This document shows, in pieces, positions 50,873 to 63,140 of a DNA stretch of 64,000 bases. The stretch spans positions 2,049,776 through 2,113,775 of the forward strand of contig VYZI01000033.1 in assembly GCA_013397695.1 (NCBI GenBank), written 5' to 3'. This DNA comes from Centropus unirufus. Lineage: Eukaryota > Chordata > Aves > Cuculiformes > Centropidae. Numbering within the stretch: the stretch's first letter is position 1; each line of letters opens with the position of its first letter. Position numbers and translations under genes: made by a program. The notes beneath the pieces were generated by a model. That model was not told where the DNA came from. It saw nothing but the letters and a program-made list of their open reading frames with translations, and ran no database searches.

Positions 50873-52531
50873 ATTAATTGTAGTGGGGAGGGAAGAGGGA
50901 ATGAAGAGAAACTTAGGATGTGTAGGACTCTTCTCTTGCTCTTACATTACTCAGCAGCAACTGTATTTTATCTGCAAACTTAAATATTAACAACAGCTGA
51001 CTAAAATGCCAAGCTGTTACGTATCAAAATTCAATAGGGTCTGACCTATACTATCACTCTTTCTTATTCACAAATAAATGAAGGCAAGCTTTAACCTCCA
51101 TAAAGAGTTTCTGTCCATGTGGATCTCTTAACAGAGTTGCAGGCTCCCCAGAGTTCACAAAAAGGTAACTGCAGAAACCTCCGCCTTCTCCAGGCTTTGC
51201 CCTACAGACTATATTTAGTAAAGCAATGTAGGAAAGTAATCTGGCTTTATGTACACAAAATTTTAGAAAGTTACTAGTATCCAATATCCATACATACAGT
51301 AAAAGCAAATCTGGGAACAATTCTGAACTTCACATGCTTAGAGGTATATTTTCAATTAACACAGCTCATTTTCAGAAATTTTCTTGGTGTTCTTGAATAA
51401 TTTTATTTTTTTTTAATAAATACAATTGTAACTTTCAAATCTTCCAAATGCAAGTTTCTACTCAGCCAGCTACAAATCTGACTTTCTTACTTCCAAAAAG
51501 TCCATGGAACAAGAAGATGATGCAAGAATATTTAGTAACCCTAGAAAATAACAACTTCCTATGTATTTTGTGATATCTTTTCCAAAGGCTTTGAACCACT
51601 AATACAAGCCTTGTGACCATTGCACTGGGCTGTAAATAGTATCCAAAGACATGGGCTCATTTTCACTGGAAGACATGAGCAGAGAGTAATTAGACCCTAG
51701 GCTTCAAAAGTTTTGCCTGGCATGCAGGGCACGTTGTGGGGACATTGGAGTGACTGATTGACCTGCAATCACAGTAATGGGGGAAGGAATAATGTCTTTG
51801 TGCCGTCCTTAGTTCCTGGCTCATTGTGTTAGAAAAGCCTTTCCAGGGCCAGTCTGCAGCAGTCTTTGCAATGATTTCATCTGAGGGTGCCCAGTGAAGA
51901 CCCGAAGGGAGATAGAAAGTACGTACCAAGATGACAGAACCTTTTGAAACTGAAGTTTCCCGGGATTATTTTATGATCCCAATAGGAAGCTTTAAACTGT
52001 CCCACTAGAGATCCTGCCAAGGCCGACAATATTAAATCATTTCCAAATCTAGTGAACTTTTTCTTGCTGTTGCTTGCTTATTATTATTAGGAGGAGGAAT
52101 AATAATTTATTTTATCCAAAGAAGAAAGTACGAGATTATTCCCTTGCAAACTGTTTCATTGTCTGGAATGTTTCACTTTCAGGAAGACTGACATCTTAAT
52201 TTTATCCCAGCAATGTACATTATTATTTTTGTATTCTTTACACAGAAATGTGAGAGATTATAGTTTACTTAACACTGTCTGTAAAACTGTGCAAATATTA
52301 ATGAAAATAATGAGCATAATATCATATAGTGTTTACAAGTATTAGTGACTATCAAACACTTAATTGAAGACAGTTTTCTCATATTGAATACAAAAAATAA
52401 AATGGGTGTGCCAATCAAAATGTAGACAATAAATGAATAGTTAAATATTCAAAACATACCTACCCAGAGTTTTTTTTCTGAATAGTTTTACTCACATGTA
52501 ATAAAAAATACAGAATTATATGTCTAGCATG

Positions 52532-52744
52532 AAAATCTTACTTTTACTGTAAGGGTGGTGACACATTGCAACAAGTTGCCCAGAGAAGTCACAGACGCAC
52601 CTTCCCTTGAGGTGTTCAAGGCCAGGCTGGATGAGGCTATGAGCAACCTGATCCAGTGGAGGCTCTCCCTGCCCATGGCAGGGGGTTTGGAACTAGATAG
52701 TCTTTCAGTTCCTTTCCAACCCACACTATTCTATGATTCTATGA
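52532..52744 (+). mobile_element. CR1 LINE 3' end, best preserved copy
   Basis: In sense orientation the copy shows TTTTACTGTAAGGGTGGTG, then CAACAAGTTGCCCAGAGAAG, then CTTGAGGTGTTCAAGGCCAG. It continues with GCTGGATGAGGCTATGAGCA, CCCTGCCCATGGCAGGGGG, CTTTCCAACCC and the tail ATTCTATGATTCTATGA. The two octamer units at the end are diagnostic of CR1. About 210 bp of the 3' end remain, with no reverse-transcriptase coding sequence. The open frames on both strands across it (52524-52724 minus, 52555-52767 plus) are by-products of the repeat and not genes. This copy is the main evidence for an avian or close sauropsid source. Confidence 0.96.
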
Positions 52745-55185
52745 AAATAACAGTATCTGTTATCTGAGGGGTTTTTTTTTCAAGTCTGAACTCAGTTTCA
52801 AGATTCTAGGAGACTGATCCATTCACTGTTGGGATTAACAGTACCACAGGCTATTATTAGCAGTAATTGCTTCCCAATTTTGTACAATCTATATTGTCTT
52901 TAACAACCAGCTCTGGTTTATTTGTAAAACTGTCTTTGTTATTCAACAACCAGCTTAGAATTAATGAGTCATTCTTGAAGATCCCTCTACCTCTTCAGTG
53001 TTTCTATTTTTACTACTGGTAGAACAAAATTTCATTTAAATTTCACCTTCACTGAAATTTTCCTACACTGTAATTCCACTTTCAACATGGCTTTTCAGCT
53101 ACCTGTGTGATCCCTGGATTTCAAGAATTTTCAATGATTTTGTTCATATACCAGGCTGACTGTGAAGCTATCGTGATACCCCCTCTCACAACACCCAAGG
53201 AAGGTCTATTCTGCTTTAGCATGCATGTTATGCCCATAACTAGAATCAAAAGTAAATGTTTCCATACAGTGAGACTGAAACAATGGTGCTACACAGACAC
53301 ACATATTAAGATGTTTATAGAATTATTTCACATATGGTAGCAACTAGTTTTTATTAGGCACTCAGTTATTTTGCCATATTTTTAAATTACCTGACAGACT
53401 TAATGTACTTTTTACACTGGCATTCTAAGCTTCTTTATTTAAAACTAACATTTTGCCTGTATGTTATATTTAAAGCTCAAAAATGTATCAAAGGTCTACA
53501 TGGAGAGAACATTTTAATCCCCTTCTACTTCTTAATTTTTAAGGGAAAATAATTTTAATGAGAAAATTCAGGAGAATTTTTTTTCTGCAAAATAAGCAGA
53601 ATAAGCAATTTTTTTAATATCTAGTGCAGTAAAGCCCCCAAAATGGTTTTGCTGGTATGTTTGGACAGACCTCATTCACATCAAAGAACTCTTGGAATTC
53701 ATACCACTGTGAAATTCCAAACACAAGGTTTCTTGTGGAAAATTGGAGTCTTCAGGTTTTACCTATCATGAAGACAGATTATATTTGGCTCTGTACATAT
53801 ATATGACCATAGCATTCTGGCTCTTGTCAATGCTACTTCAGCTGCTGTGCCTGCGACACAGTCAGGGACAGTGGTTGAAATGGCTCTAACAGAGGAGCAA
53901 AAGGAGCAATGAGCAATCAGTACTGTCACTACACTCATTAAGATCACTTGCTCTGTGGGGAGATGCTGAAGAAATTGAGCCTGGAAAGAGGTGTTGTTAT
54001 AAAACAACATAAATGGCGTGTATTTGACTGAATAAGGCCAATGGAATAAAAATTGATGTCATATCGGCTCCAGAAGTTTTCTTCTTTTAAGTACTATGTA
54101 GTCCAATAAATAGTACAATGTACATTTATGAATAGTAAAGATTACAAAGAGCGGGACAGAACGGACAGCACATTTTATACTTATCTTTGACTTCATCACT
54201 ATTTGGAAATAATAGCTTGGGAGAAATTTCCAGCTCCAGCCATAGCCCACTGAACTTGATATCAGTCTTGTTAATCTCACTACACATGGAACAAGCCATT
54301 ATTTAAGAAGAAATATGCTGTGCAAAGCACTTTCTTTAAGAATTTAACGCTAATCAACACTAGTAACTGCAGTCTTCTAAGCTCCAAATATAAGACACTA
54401 TGTCGTTCAGATAAAATCATGAATTTTCTATTTGCTAACCCTTGTGAGTGGTGAGACATTCCAGTTACCTTTGATAGGAAAATAAAATGTTTTCTTAGAG
54501 GATATGGTGCCACTGTATTGCTCTATCAGTTCTAAGAGTGTCAGGGAACTAGAAATTTGAAAAGTTTTAAATTATTCTATACATTCACCTTCAAGATAAT
54601 GTCAATGCATCACATCTGATTACTTTTTTAGTTGAAAAGTAACAAAGCAAAACAAGCCATATTGGAATTTGTCCAACCACTTTCTCTGCATCTGCAAAGA
54701 TGAGGCCCACCATCTCAACCTGACAGAAATAGTATTGAAAAATCAGTCTGCCAGAGGCTGTTCAAGTTCCTCATGGAACTCTACACCAGATGCAAAGCTC
54801 TGCTGTAATAAAAACCCTGACACATAGACCACTCCAGATTATATTAAACATATCTTAGCTGGAAGAGAATGATCTTAATTATAGTTAGAGCACTCATCAT
54901 TTAGAGTAGTACTGACTCAACTGCAGGTTTGAGTTTCAGTTCAGTCAAGCTGCTTAAAACCTATGCCACAGGTACATTGTCTGCAAAATTAGCCTGTCTG
55001 AGTACATACATACAGTCTGCAAAGCACTTCTAAATTTTTCAGCAATTCTATTATTAATTTCCTTCCTAACAGGAGCATTATCTTACCACAGTTACATGCA
55101 AATAAAAACTAGATCATGTATATCTTGATAACCCATTCAGAGTGTTTTGGTTATGTATTTCTCTTATGACAAAAAAAACCCACAG

Positions 55186-55372
55186 ATATTTAGGCAAGAA
55201 GATATACAATAGGATTGGAATAAGGGAAAACTATGCCAACAGCTACCTACAAATATTTGCAACATTTCCTCAGAGCAAAAGATACAATCCACTCATCGAT
55301 TTAGAGAAATACTTGGCAATCCTGGAGTGGATAAAAGAACACTATTCTTTAATAAATTGGCAACACAGCTAA
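55186..55372 (+). CDS. Weak candidate terminal exon, unconfirmed
   Basis: CCCACAG at 55179-55185 could be an acceptor, but the stretch before it is A-rich, which is poor. The frame then runs 62 codons to a TAG-free end at TAA (55370-55372). The translation contains a helix-like LEKYLAILEWIKEHYSLI segment. I recognise no family. With the weak acceptor and no partner exon, chance is the likeliest explanation. Confidence 0.1.
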
Positions 55373-58300
55373 CCATCAAAATATATGAAAGGAAAAAGCA
55401 TTACCATTTAATCCTGCTTAGTCTGCTCAGATCAATGTCTGTGTGGGTGGTTCTTGGAATGTATACTTTAAAAAATATGTTTGGGATCAGTTGAGCTACA
55501 AGGATATCAATTAGAACCTCTTGTTGGTTTTCCACTTTTATTATTCACTCTTGCTCCTTATAGTTCAGAGATACCGAATTCATCAGCTTAATGAAATCAA
55601 TTTGCTTGGTTAAGGCAGTATCTGTCGGGTACCTACAAAGATGCTGTTGCTCTATCAGGGGCAGATTCCAGCGTCCTCATTCACAAAGAATGGATTGTAG
55701 CATCTGCAACCGTCAATGGACCACTTTTAGAGTGTGATAGTATTTGGAATGAAAAGCAAAATCATAACGTGGCTTCAAAAAATGACCAAATTGCAAAATC
55801 CTAATGTGGATACCTACTCTGTAGCCCACCATGTATTATAAAAAGTCACAGTGCTTGATCATATAGCTCTGCTTTGGCTGAAAGTAGCTCAAAATGCTAA
55901 GCTGAGACAATTATAGGAAACTTTCTTTAAATTTAAATTTGGTTTCAAGCGTGGGTTTTGGCACGAGTCTATTTGTGGTTCTGTACCCTATTTTTTAGTT
56001 CATAAATTGAACACCTAAGCTACACACTGAACTGCCACCTAAGCTAGATAAGTAAAGAACACACTAATTATAGAAGCAGCTTGATTTCAAACTATGCACA
56101 GCAGCCTGCTAAGACCTGGAACACAAAGACTTATACTAAAATATTAATTTTCAAATGAAGCCCAGGGAATCAGATTTTTCTCCCCATCTTCCTAACAAAA
56201 ATTAACATTGTGTGACTTCTCACTTTGTGAATTTCCACATATTTCCTCCATCCCATGTGAAGCCTTTCCACTCCTCTTTGGTTGATTTGCACTAAATTCC
56301 AATGACATTCTGCTCTTCATTTATCCTCCTAATTGTCACAGTTGCCTTACTGAAGACAATTTGTTCTGATAGGCTCATAAGCAAAGCTGGTAAGACCTAA
56401 ATAAAGCTACTCTGCACAACAGGGAAGTTTCATTCTTGTTTCTTGATGATTCCTTTTGCTATAAGTCCAATTTAAGTCCACATGTAACTTGTGAGATTGC
56501 CGCTGTGCTTTGCCTCATCTTTCATCACATTAGCTTCCAATTTTGTAGATGAAATTTTCATGATTAAAATCAAACAGGGACATTCTCCTCAAATATTATG
56601 CTTACAAAGCAAGCTTCTTAGAAAAACTCACATTCTTTTTCCATAGACACCAGTAACTTCAATTTTCATGGGAAAAAGCATAACAATAATTCCTTGACTA
56701 TACACAAATTAAAAGATTTTCCAGCTGTCTACAAAAGCAGAAAGAAACAGATAGGTGCTTTCCTCACAAATTAAAAAACAAACAATCCAAATAAACAACA
56801 AAACAAAGCAAAACCTACCCCATAAGATTATGCTAAATTTGATATATTGATAGAATGTATTTCTTCAGAAATATTTGGATTCTTCACTTGGTATTCTGAG
56901 TCATGATGGAGATTTTGTTTTATAAAAAATTTACTTGCATTTTGAAGGATATATAGTCCTACTTCTAGCCGCCTTAACTCATGTTTACGCCCATTGCAAA
57001 TAAAAATGAAGATTTAGATCTATAATCAAAACCTCTTACATATGTAGCCATTAAAATGTGCCAAAGACCTGTTCAAACTTCACCAATTCACCACCCAATA
57101 GAGGAGAAGAAGCAGAACACAGAGCTCAGTTCTCAATACTTCTACCAGGAAATGAGGACTTCTTTACATGGTTGACTTAAAGGAGTTCCAGCGCAGCCCC
57201 TATTCCTGCTGAAACACACATAGCATATAGTTAGTTTTTTGTTTTCACACACCAGTACTTTCTTACACTGTGGTTGAAAAGCACTGCTCATGTGGAATGA
57301 AAACTGGTCCTGCTCTCCTGCTCTTCAATTCTGAAAATAACCTTCAGCACAGGGCCAGATCAGCTCTGACATTGCTCTCAGTATCCACAGGGCCCTAATT
57401 TAATGTTTTTCCTCCACATTTAATAAAATCTATTGGGTGAACTGGGAATGGGGTGGAGAGAGGAAGATTGACACACGATTATAAAATGCCATTCAAAACT
57501 AATCTTAGAAAGTCATAGACAAGGAGAGGACTTATAACCTCATGCAATAAGTAGAGAAGCAAATTCCCTATTAAGTTCAGATAAAAGTGAGTTAATTAAA
57601 CCAATGTCAGCAGGTAATCCTTTTTATTCCAATTTTATCACACCACTAAATACCCTCTTTTTTTCACCACATTATTATAGTAGTTTTAGAGTGCCAGAAC
57701 TGTACAGTTTTATACCATTTTGCAATCGGTTTAAGCTCTCTAAGATGAAAACTAATATAGCCACAGTAATATGTGAACCACGAATAGAAAAAACTAGCAG
57801 ATTCATCAGTGTGCCATGTGGAGTCCATTTAAGATTGTGTACAGTTTGTTTCTCTTAGAGCTGCAAGTCTTGAGAGTGATAGTCTTTGCTTGAAAAAAAG
57901 TTTCATGCAGTTTTCCAAAATACACTAAAGCTGTTTTCTCCTTTGTTCATTGTTCCACTTTGTTTAAATTATGCACAGTCTAGCAATCAGTAATGTACCC
58001 TTAATACCCCAGTTACATTCAAAAAGTAAAATACATCTATGAATTATGGAGATGTATGTACACTATTGTAGAAGGATTAAAATTATTCAGAGACATGGCA
58101 TGGTCCTGGGATCAATATAATTCAAATGCAGATGTCCAACAGCCATAGGTATGCAATTCGAATTTGAGTGTCCTAGTCATCCTACTCTTAACAAAGGGGA
58201 GTTGTATGCCTCTTAAAACCTCAAGAGGTCAGGGACAGTGCAGTATCTTCCTATCATTGTGACTGCTTTTCTTGAATTATTAATGGAACCTCTTTTTACC

Positions 58301-58807
58301 TCATTTCTTTAAAACTGTAAACATGAACATGTCATAGCAGTTTAAGTGTACTTGCAGCCAATACCCACAAAATTATTGCCATTCTCACCAAGACTAGTGA
58401 CAGAGATCTGTTTCAATTATCAGCTTGTACTACGTGCCTGTTCACAGACACGTATACTGGAGAGTAGAATCCTACCCTTCAAGTTTCCCAGTTGTGGTAT
58501 CCTGTTTACATAATGTACTTTTAATCATTTAAGTAGTATATGAGATTTATTTTCACATCATTCTTTACCATGAAATTTATAGTTTATAAACAACTTTAAA
58601 CTATGTTTGCCCTTGGCAAGGTCAAGAAGGGCACACAAGCCATCAGCCACACCTCCAACTATAAAGTAGCTCAGATCTGTCATCTGAGTCAAACAATAAA
58701 TAATAAAGATTGATGAAAGCAGCTCTTAAACTACTTTCGAAAGGCATTCTATTTTCAGACTCACTAATGGTTGGCCATTAAAAAAGAAAACAAAAGGTTT
58801 TTTTCCC

Positions 58808-58821
58808 TTTTTTTTTTTTTT
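58808..58821. repeat. Poly(T) run, 14 nt
   Basis: Fourteen T residues after TTTTTCCC, followed by GTTGTTAG. Simple low complexity. Confidence 0.9.
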
Positions 58822-60990
58822 GTTGTTAGAGTCAGCTCTAAATTCTCAGCTGAAATTTAGAATCTGCTTAATACTTTAAAAAAAAAAGTTTGCTGCCATG
58901 ATGGAGCCAATAAGGTGATGTGGACTGCTGTTACGTGAAGCTTGCTGAACAGCACGCTGCAGAGGAGTTATAGAAAGTAGGATAATTAATATGTCTTTAG
59001 AGTATCTGTGCCTTTCTATATGTCTATCAGGAAAATACTATCTTGCTATGTAAGTGTCTACTTTTCGTCCTTTAATTAAATGAAAACTGCACTGTGAGTT
59101 TGAAAACATACAGAAATCAGTAGTAGCTTAGTAGTAAAACATGTTCCCAGTTCACAGTCTGAGATGGCACTTGGACAAGACTTCAGGTAGAAAGCATGCA
59201 GTACTGCAAAAAAGCTCTGCATGAACTGATTAAACCTCAGAGAAAAAGTTTATTCTCCAACACTCCAGGCATGCTCTTACCTATGAAATCAGACTTCCAG
59301 ATGGCACAATTACCAAGAAACTTCAGTTATGTACCTTTGACATGGTTGTTCAAAGGCTGCAATGAGGCAAAATACCATTAAGTAACACATATTTGTGCAT
59401 GCAAATAATTGTATGGCAAACCTGTAGGCACAAGTGGGCTTTGTATGCAAATTTCAGCAGTAAACAAGCATACTAGAGGCTGCAATTCAGCTTTGGATGC
59501 AGCAACTATGTTAATAAAAGTGCCTAGTCAAGTTAGGCCACAACAACATAAAATCTGCTATACAATTAGTACTACTGCTGGATCTTCAAGTAGGATATAA
59601 TGCTATTATCCACTTAGAGTAAAATCTGTGCTTTTATCTTTTGTGACTTGCATAACAGTGTATCTGAGAAGCTTGGGAAAAAGAAAAATGAGTAGAAAAT
59701 CCCAATTGCCCCTTACAGCCCCAAACTAGAATATGAGTTATTGTCATGAGGCAGATGCACAGTCAGGTTAGCAGATTGGAGAAATATGGGGCTGGATATG
59801 CTTATGTAAATGGATCTTTCAGATAATGAAGCTGACAAATTCTATCAAATTTCAATAAGACTTTTCAATATGTGAGATTTTTAGTGGCTTATTATAAGAA
59901 TAAAACTTAATGACTTTTTCACTAGAATGACAAAAGTTATTAATGACAACAAAATTCTGACCTCCCCTCACTGCCTAAAAAGCATGAAGTCACTAGAATT
60001 TTTCAGTACATAAGCTATAGATCTTTACCTTGATGCTTACTTAGCCATAGCTGCACCATCCTTGCTGAATATTTTCCAAAATAATTTAGTCTGAGGCATT
60101 TATGCCCCATAGGAGATATTAACAGAAATTATTAATTTTGGTAACATTACAAGTGAAGATAGACATTTATAAAGCATTATACATCTTCAATGTCAAGTAG
60201 TTCTACCTGTGTCACCTATACATTGATTTAACTTAGGCATTACCAAATTACAGTGCTTTTTAATAGAATTTGGAAAAGGTACAGTACAATGAGATTCTTC
60301 AAAATGCTCAGAGGAAGATCTTATTATGTAGGAGAAGACATCAATTACCATCTTTCATTACGGCTTTTATGGCTTTCTGTGGACATTAGTAAATTCCAGG
60401 TCTCTATCGGATCTAGACCAGACTCAGAACCAGGACCGAGAAGTGGTCTGGGGATTCCTATGTGCTCTCCTAGGTGAAATCTGGTGAAGCAGTCCAGCTC
60501 AGACTATCTACATTCACTAGTGTCAAACAATGACTGCCATTGAAACTGCTTTCACTACAGTTGTAACCCTATGATACATCATCTATTACTTGTCAGAAAA
60601 CAGTATTATTATACTGGAAATATTGCTAATACATATATTTTATTTCTGGGAGAGAATATTGGTGGTCTTTTGTAAAATAAGCCTTTTACCTTTTTGTATA
60701 ATTTCCTTTTCCTATCATTTCTGCAATGATAGTTAAATATTATAATCCATATAAGACCTACATAACTCATTAAAATTAATTTTAAAATATCACATTAAAT
60801 ATTATCATCTATGAAATACAGTGTACATACCACTGAAATATGGTGAGAAATAGCTTAAATTTTAATTTCAGGAGTCCCTTGGAACACCAGGTGGATGTAA
60901 CATCAGACTGCAATACTAGCTAGTGGCATTCAGCTATACTTTAAAAGTAACCTTCAAACTTATTTGTCACTTGACACTCCTCTAAGTTTT

Positions 60991-61008
60991 TATATATAGA
61001 GAGAGAGA
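60991..61008. repeat. Compound (TA)n(GA)n microsatellite, short
   Basis: About four TA units followed by about five GA units. Confidence 0.85.
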
Positions 61009-61913
61009 ATCCACTGAAGTCTTAGACACATTCATATCTGAACAAAAATAACCATGACTTAATATAACCACGATTAATTTCATATATAGTTTTTTTTTTC
61101 CAGCTCTCTTCTCTTCCATCATACAGATTCAATGCAACGTTCCTTTCATGAGAGAAGCAGTGAACTGAAAATTCTCCTCTCAGCCAACAGCTGAACTACA
61201 TTGGATCAGCTAGCACAGGAGTACTCATGTTAAGCCAAGAAGTTAGCAGTGACAAATAAATTCCAGAGGCATTTTAGCATAGCATAAGTTAAGGCACTTC
61301 ATTGTTCACATACAAAACTATACAAACTCAGTTTGAAGGTGAGACACACTGTGTATGTCATTTGATAGGTCATCTGTGGGTAAGGGTGTGAAAATTACAC
61401 AAGAGGTTGGTAAACTCAACACACAGTGGACATATTTCAATAATGCATCATTTGAAATGTGAAGAAAATTTGTATCAGCTGATAGGTCAAAACAAAGACC
61501 TCACACGTAAACATTAGAGTGGGACAGAAAAAGAAACCTGGTTAACAAAATCTTCCCAAAGCAACAAATAATTTGTGGTATCAAAGCAAATTCCCTTATA
61601 AGACAAAAAAGAAGAGAAAGGTTGTGCTATGCCAGCCATGTCAAAATTACTACAGCTTCTTGACTCTTACTCCTCAACATAACCCGTGTAAGTTTCCTCG
61701 AGAGACAAGATCTAACCCCACTGACTGTGCTACAAATCATACCAGAAAACAACATAGATTAAATTAATGTTGACCTAGGGATATCTCCCAGTTAACGATT
61801 GCTTATGAGAGTACCGACCAATGCAATTTGCAATAAAAGCTCTTATTGACAAACATAGATAGTAAAGGATAGATGTGACAGGAGTACAAGTGTAGAGAAC
61901 ACTGTCAAAGCAG

Positions 61914-61926
61914 AAAAAAAAAAAAA
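61914..61926. repeat. Poly(A) run, 13 nt
   Basis: Thirteen uninterrupted A residues. No retroposon body is recognised. Confidence 0.9.
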
Positions 61927-62725
61927 GGTTATTATTGTTTTAAATGTTTCCAAGTTGTGCTTCTAATGACTTTGGTATTTATCACAGTGGTAAACTACTT
62001 AGCTTACCTAACAGGCTGTTACTGTAGTCTTTTTGTTTAGTCTTTGCTTTAATATCTAGTGATATGGAGCGTCAATAAGCGACCTTCTACAAATGCATTT
62101 CACTTTCATGTGGAAAAAAGCAAGCTTCTTTCTGAAGATGGGAACATTCCTTTCCTCCACCCACCAGTTTGATTTATTACTTCTACTCAAGTGTCAGCAT
62201 CCAGTAGTTTCACCTGATCTCTTTTTTTAGCTATGGAGCAAACTGCAATCAGCCCCTTGTTAAATTGCACAGCTTAGCACAGCTGTGCCAGAATTTTACT
62301 ACAGATGGGAACTTATGTGATTATAGACATTTTTATCGTCTACACAGACCAAGGTTTTCCAAGACTGCAATGAAATAATCTATATGGAGGGAGAAATAAA
62401 GCATTCATCTTTCCACACAGAAATAAAAAGCAAAAAGATGCATTTAATATCCTTCCCATGCCCACATCTCTTTTCTTTGGAGAAAACAGGCAACAAGTCC
62501 TCTATTTGTTCCCAAGAGACAACATCAAAAAGCAATTGACAGCATACTGCCTTGAGAATCCATATGACTGCACACTTATGATGTGAATTAACACGTGTGA
62601 ACTATCATCAAAGAAAACATTGAAAACTATTTCCTAATAATGAATAAATCACTATTCTTATACATACCTTGGATCAGATCTGCAAATATATTCTTATATC
62701 TAGTTATGGTAGATAAAGAAGGACA

Positions 62726-62743
62726 CCTCCCTCCCCTTCCCCC
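62726..62743 (-). repeat. G-quadruplex-like run with one short tract
   Basis: The plus strand has C-runs of 2, 3, 4 and 5 separated by single T, single T and TT. On the minus strand this gives G5, G4, G3 and G2 with loops of 2, 1 and 1 nt. Two tetrads are possible outright, and three only with one guanine vacancy. It lies about 100 bp before a GC-rich island. Confidence 0.75.
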
Positions 62744-62779
62744 TACTGTGTGACTAAAATTTGAAAAAACAGGTTTTTA

Positions 62780-63140
62780 GAACTAGTCTGACAGAAAATA
62801 GCTAGTGCATTTATGTTCGTTCTTCTGTGCAGCCATATAGCCACAGAGGTGGTGGGCACTGGGCAACCCATGTACCACCACAACCTCCTCTCCTCTTCCT
62901 GCAGACATCTTCCTTCCACTCTTCAAAAATTGTCTCCACCACCTCTGCATGGATATGCCCACAAAGGCAGAGGTGCCATGTTGCACAGGGATCTGTGCTT
63001 GAGCAAATGTCATCAGCCTCAGCCACAGAAGGCGGCTCTGGAAAACTCTGAACTGCAGTTCATCCAAAGCAATTTAACTCTGCACCCTCTGTGGTCCAGC
63101 TGTTTCATCACTCGCTCTGTCCTAATGTTTCACTTTTAAA
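62780..63140. other. GC-rich island with repeated CAGAGGTG arms, unidentified
   Basis: About 350 bp clearly richer in G and C than its surroundings. CAGAGGTGGTGG (62844-62855) has a perfect inverted partner CCACCACCTCTG (62936-62947), and the direct motif CAGAGGTG returns at 62968-62975. Frames are open on both strands: 108 codons plus at 62813-63139, and 94 codons minus at 62783-63067. Such two-strand openness usually reflects composition. The sequence does not match CR1 as I know it. It could be a worn retroelement, an old processed pseudogene or a conserved regulatory element. None is shown. Confidence 0.4.

Larger units (their letters stand above)
48024..52530. other. AT-rich unique non-coding sequence
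   Basis: It contains the longest open frame of the window (48404-48820, minus, 138 codons) with an overlapping plus-strand frame (48489-48752). Neither is recognised, and one such length is expected by chance at this base composition. A GAAA microsatellite lies at 50856, an 18-bp palindrome at 50095 and a short TTA run at 52078-52092. Otherwise nothing was seen. Confidence 0.65.
52745..62720. other. AT-rich unique non-coding sequence
   Basis: About 10 kb without a recognised gene or transposon. Local features are a weak exon candidate (55186-55372), a degenerate CAAA-rich stretch (56771-56816), a G-run cluster at 57435-57456, T- and A-runs (58808, 61914), a TA/GA repeat at 60991 and a 16-bp AT palindrome at 60770-60785. 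Confidence 0.7.

Noticed and set aside
52524..52767. Open frames on both strands at 52.5 kb
   Set aside because: They lie wholly or mostly within a CR1 3' end, which does not code there.
60770..60785. 16-bp perfect palindrome of A and T only
   Set aside because: Expected in AT-rich DNA, and no further signal surrounds it.
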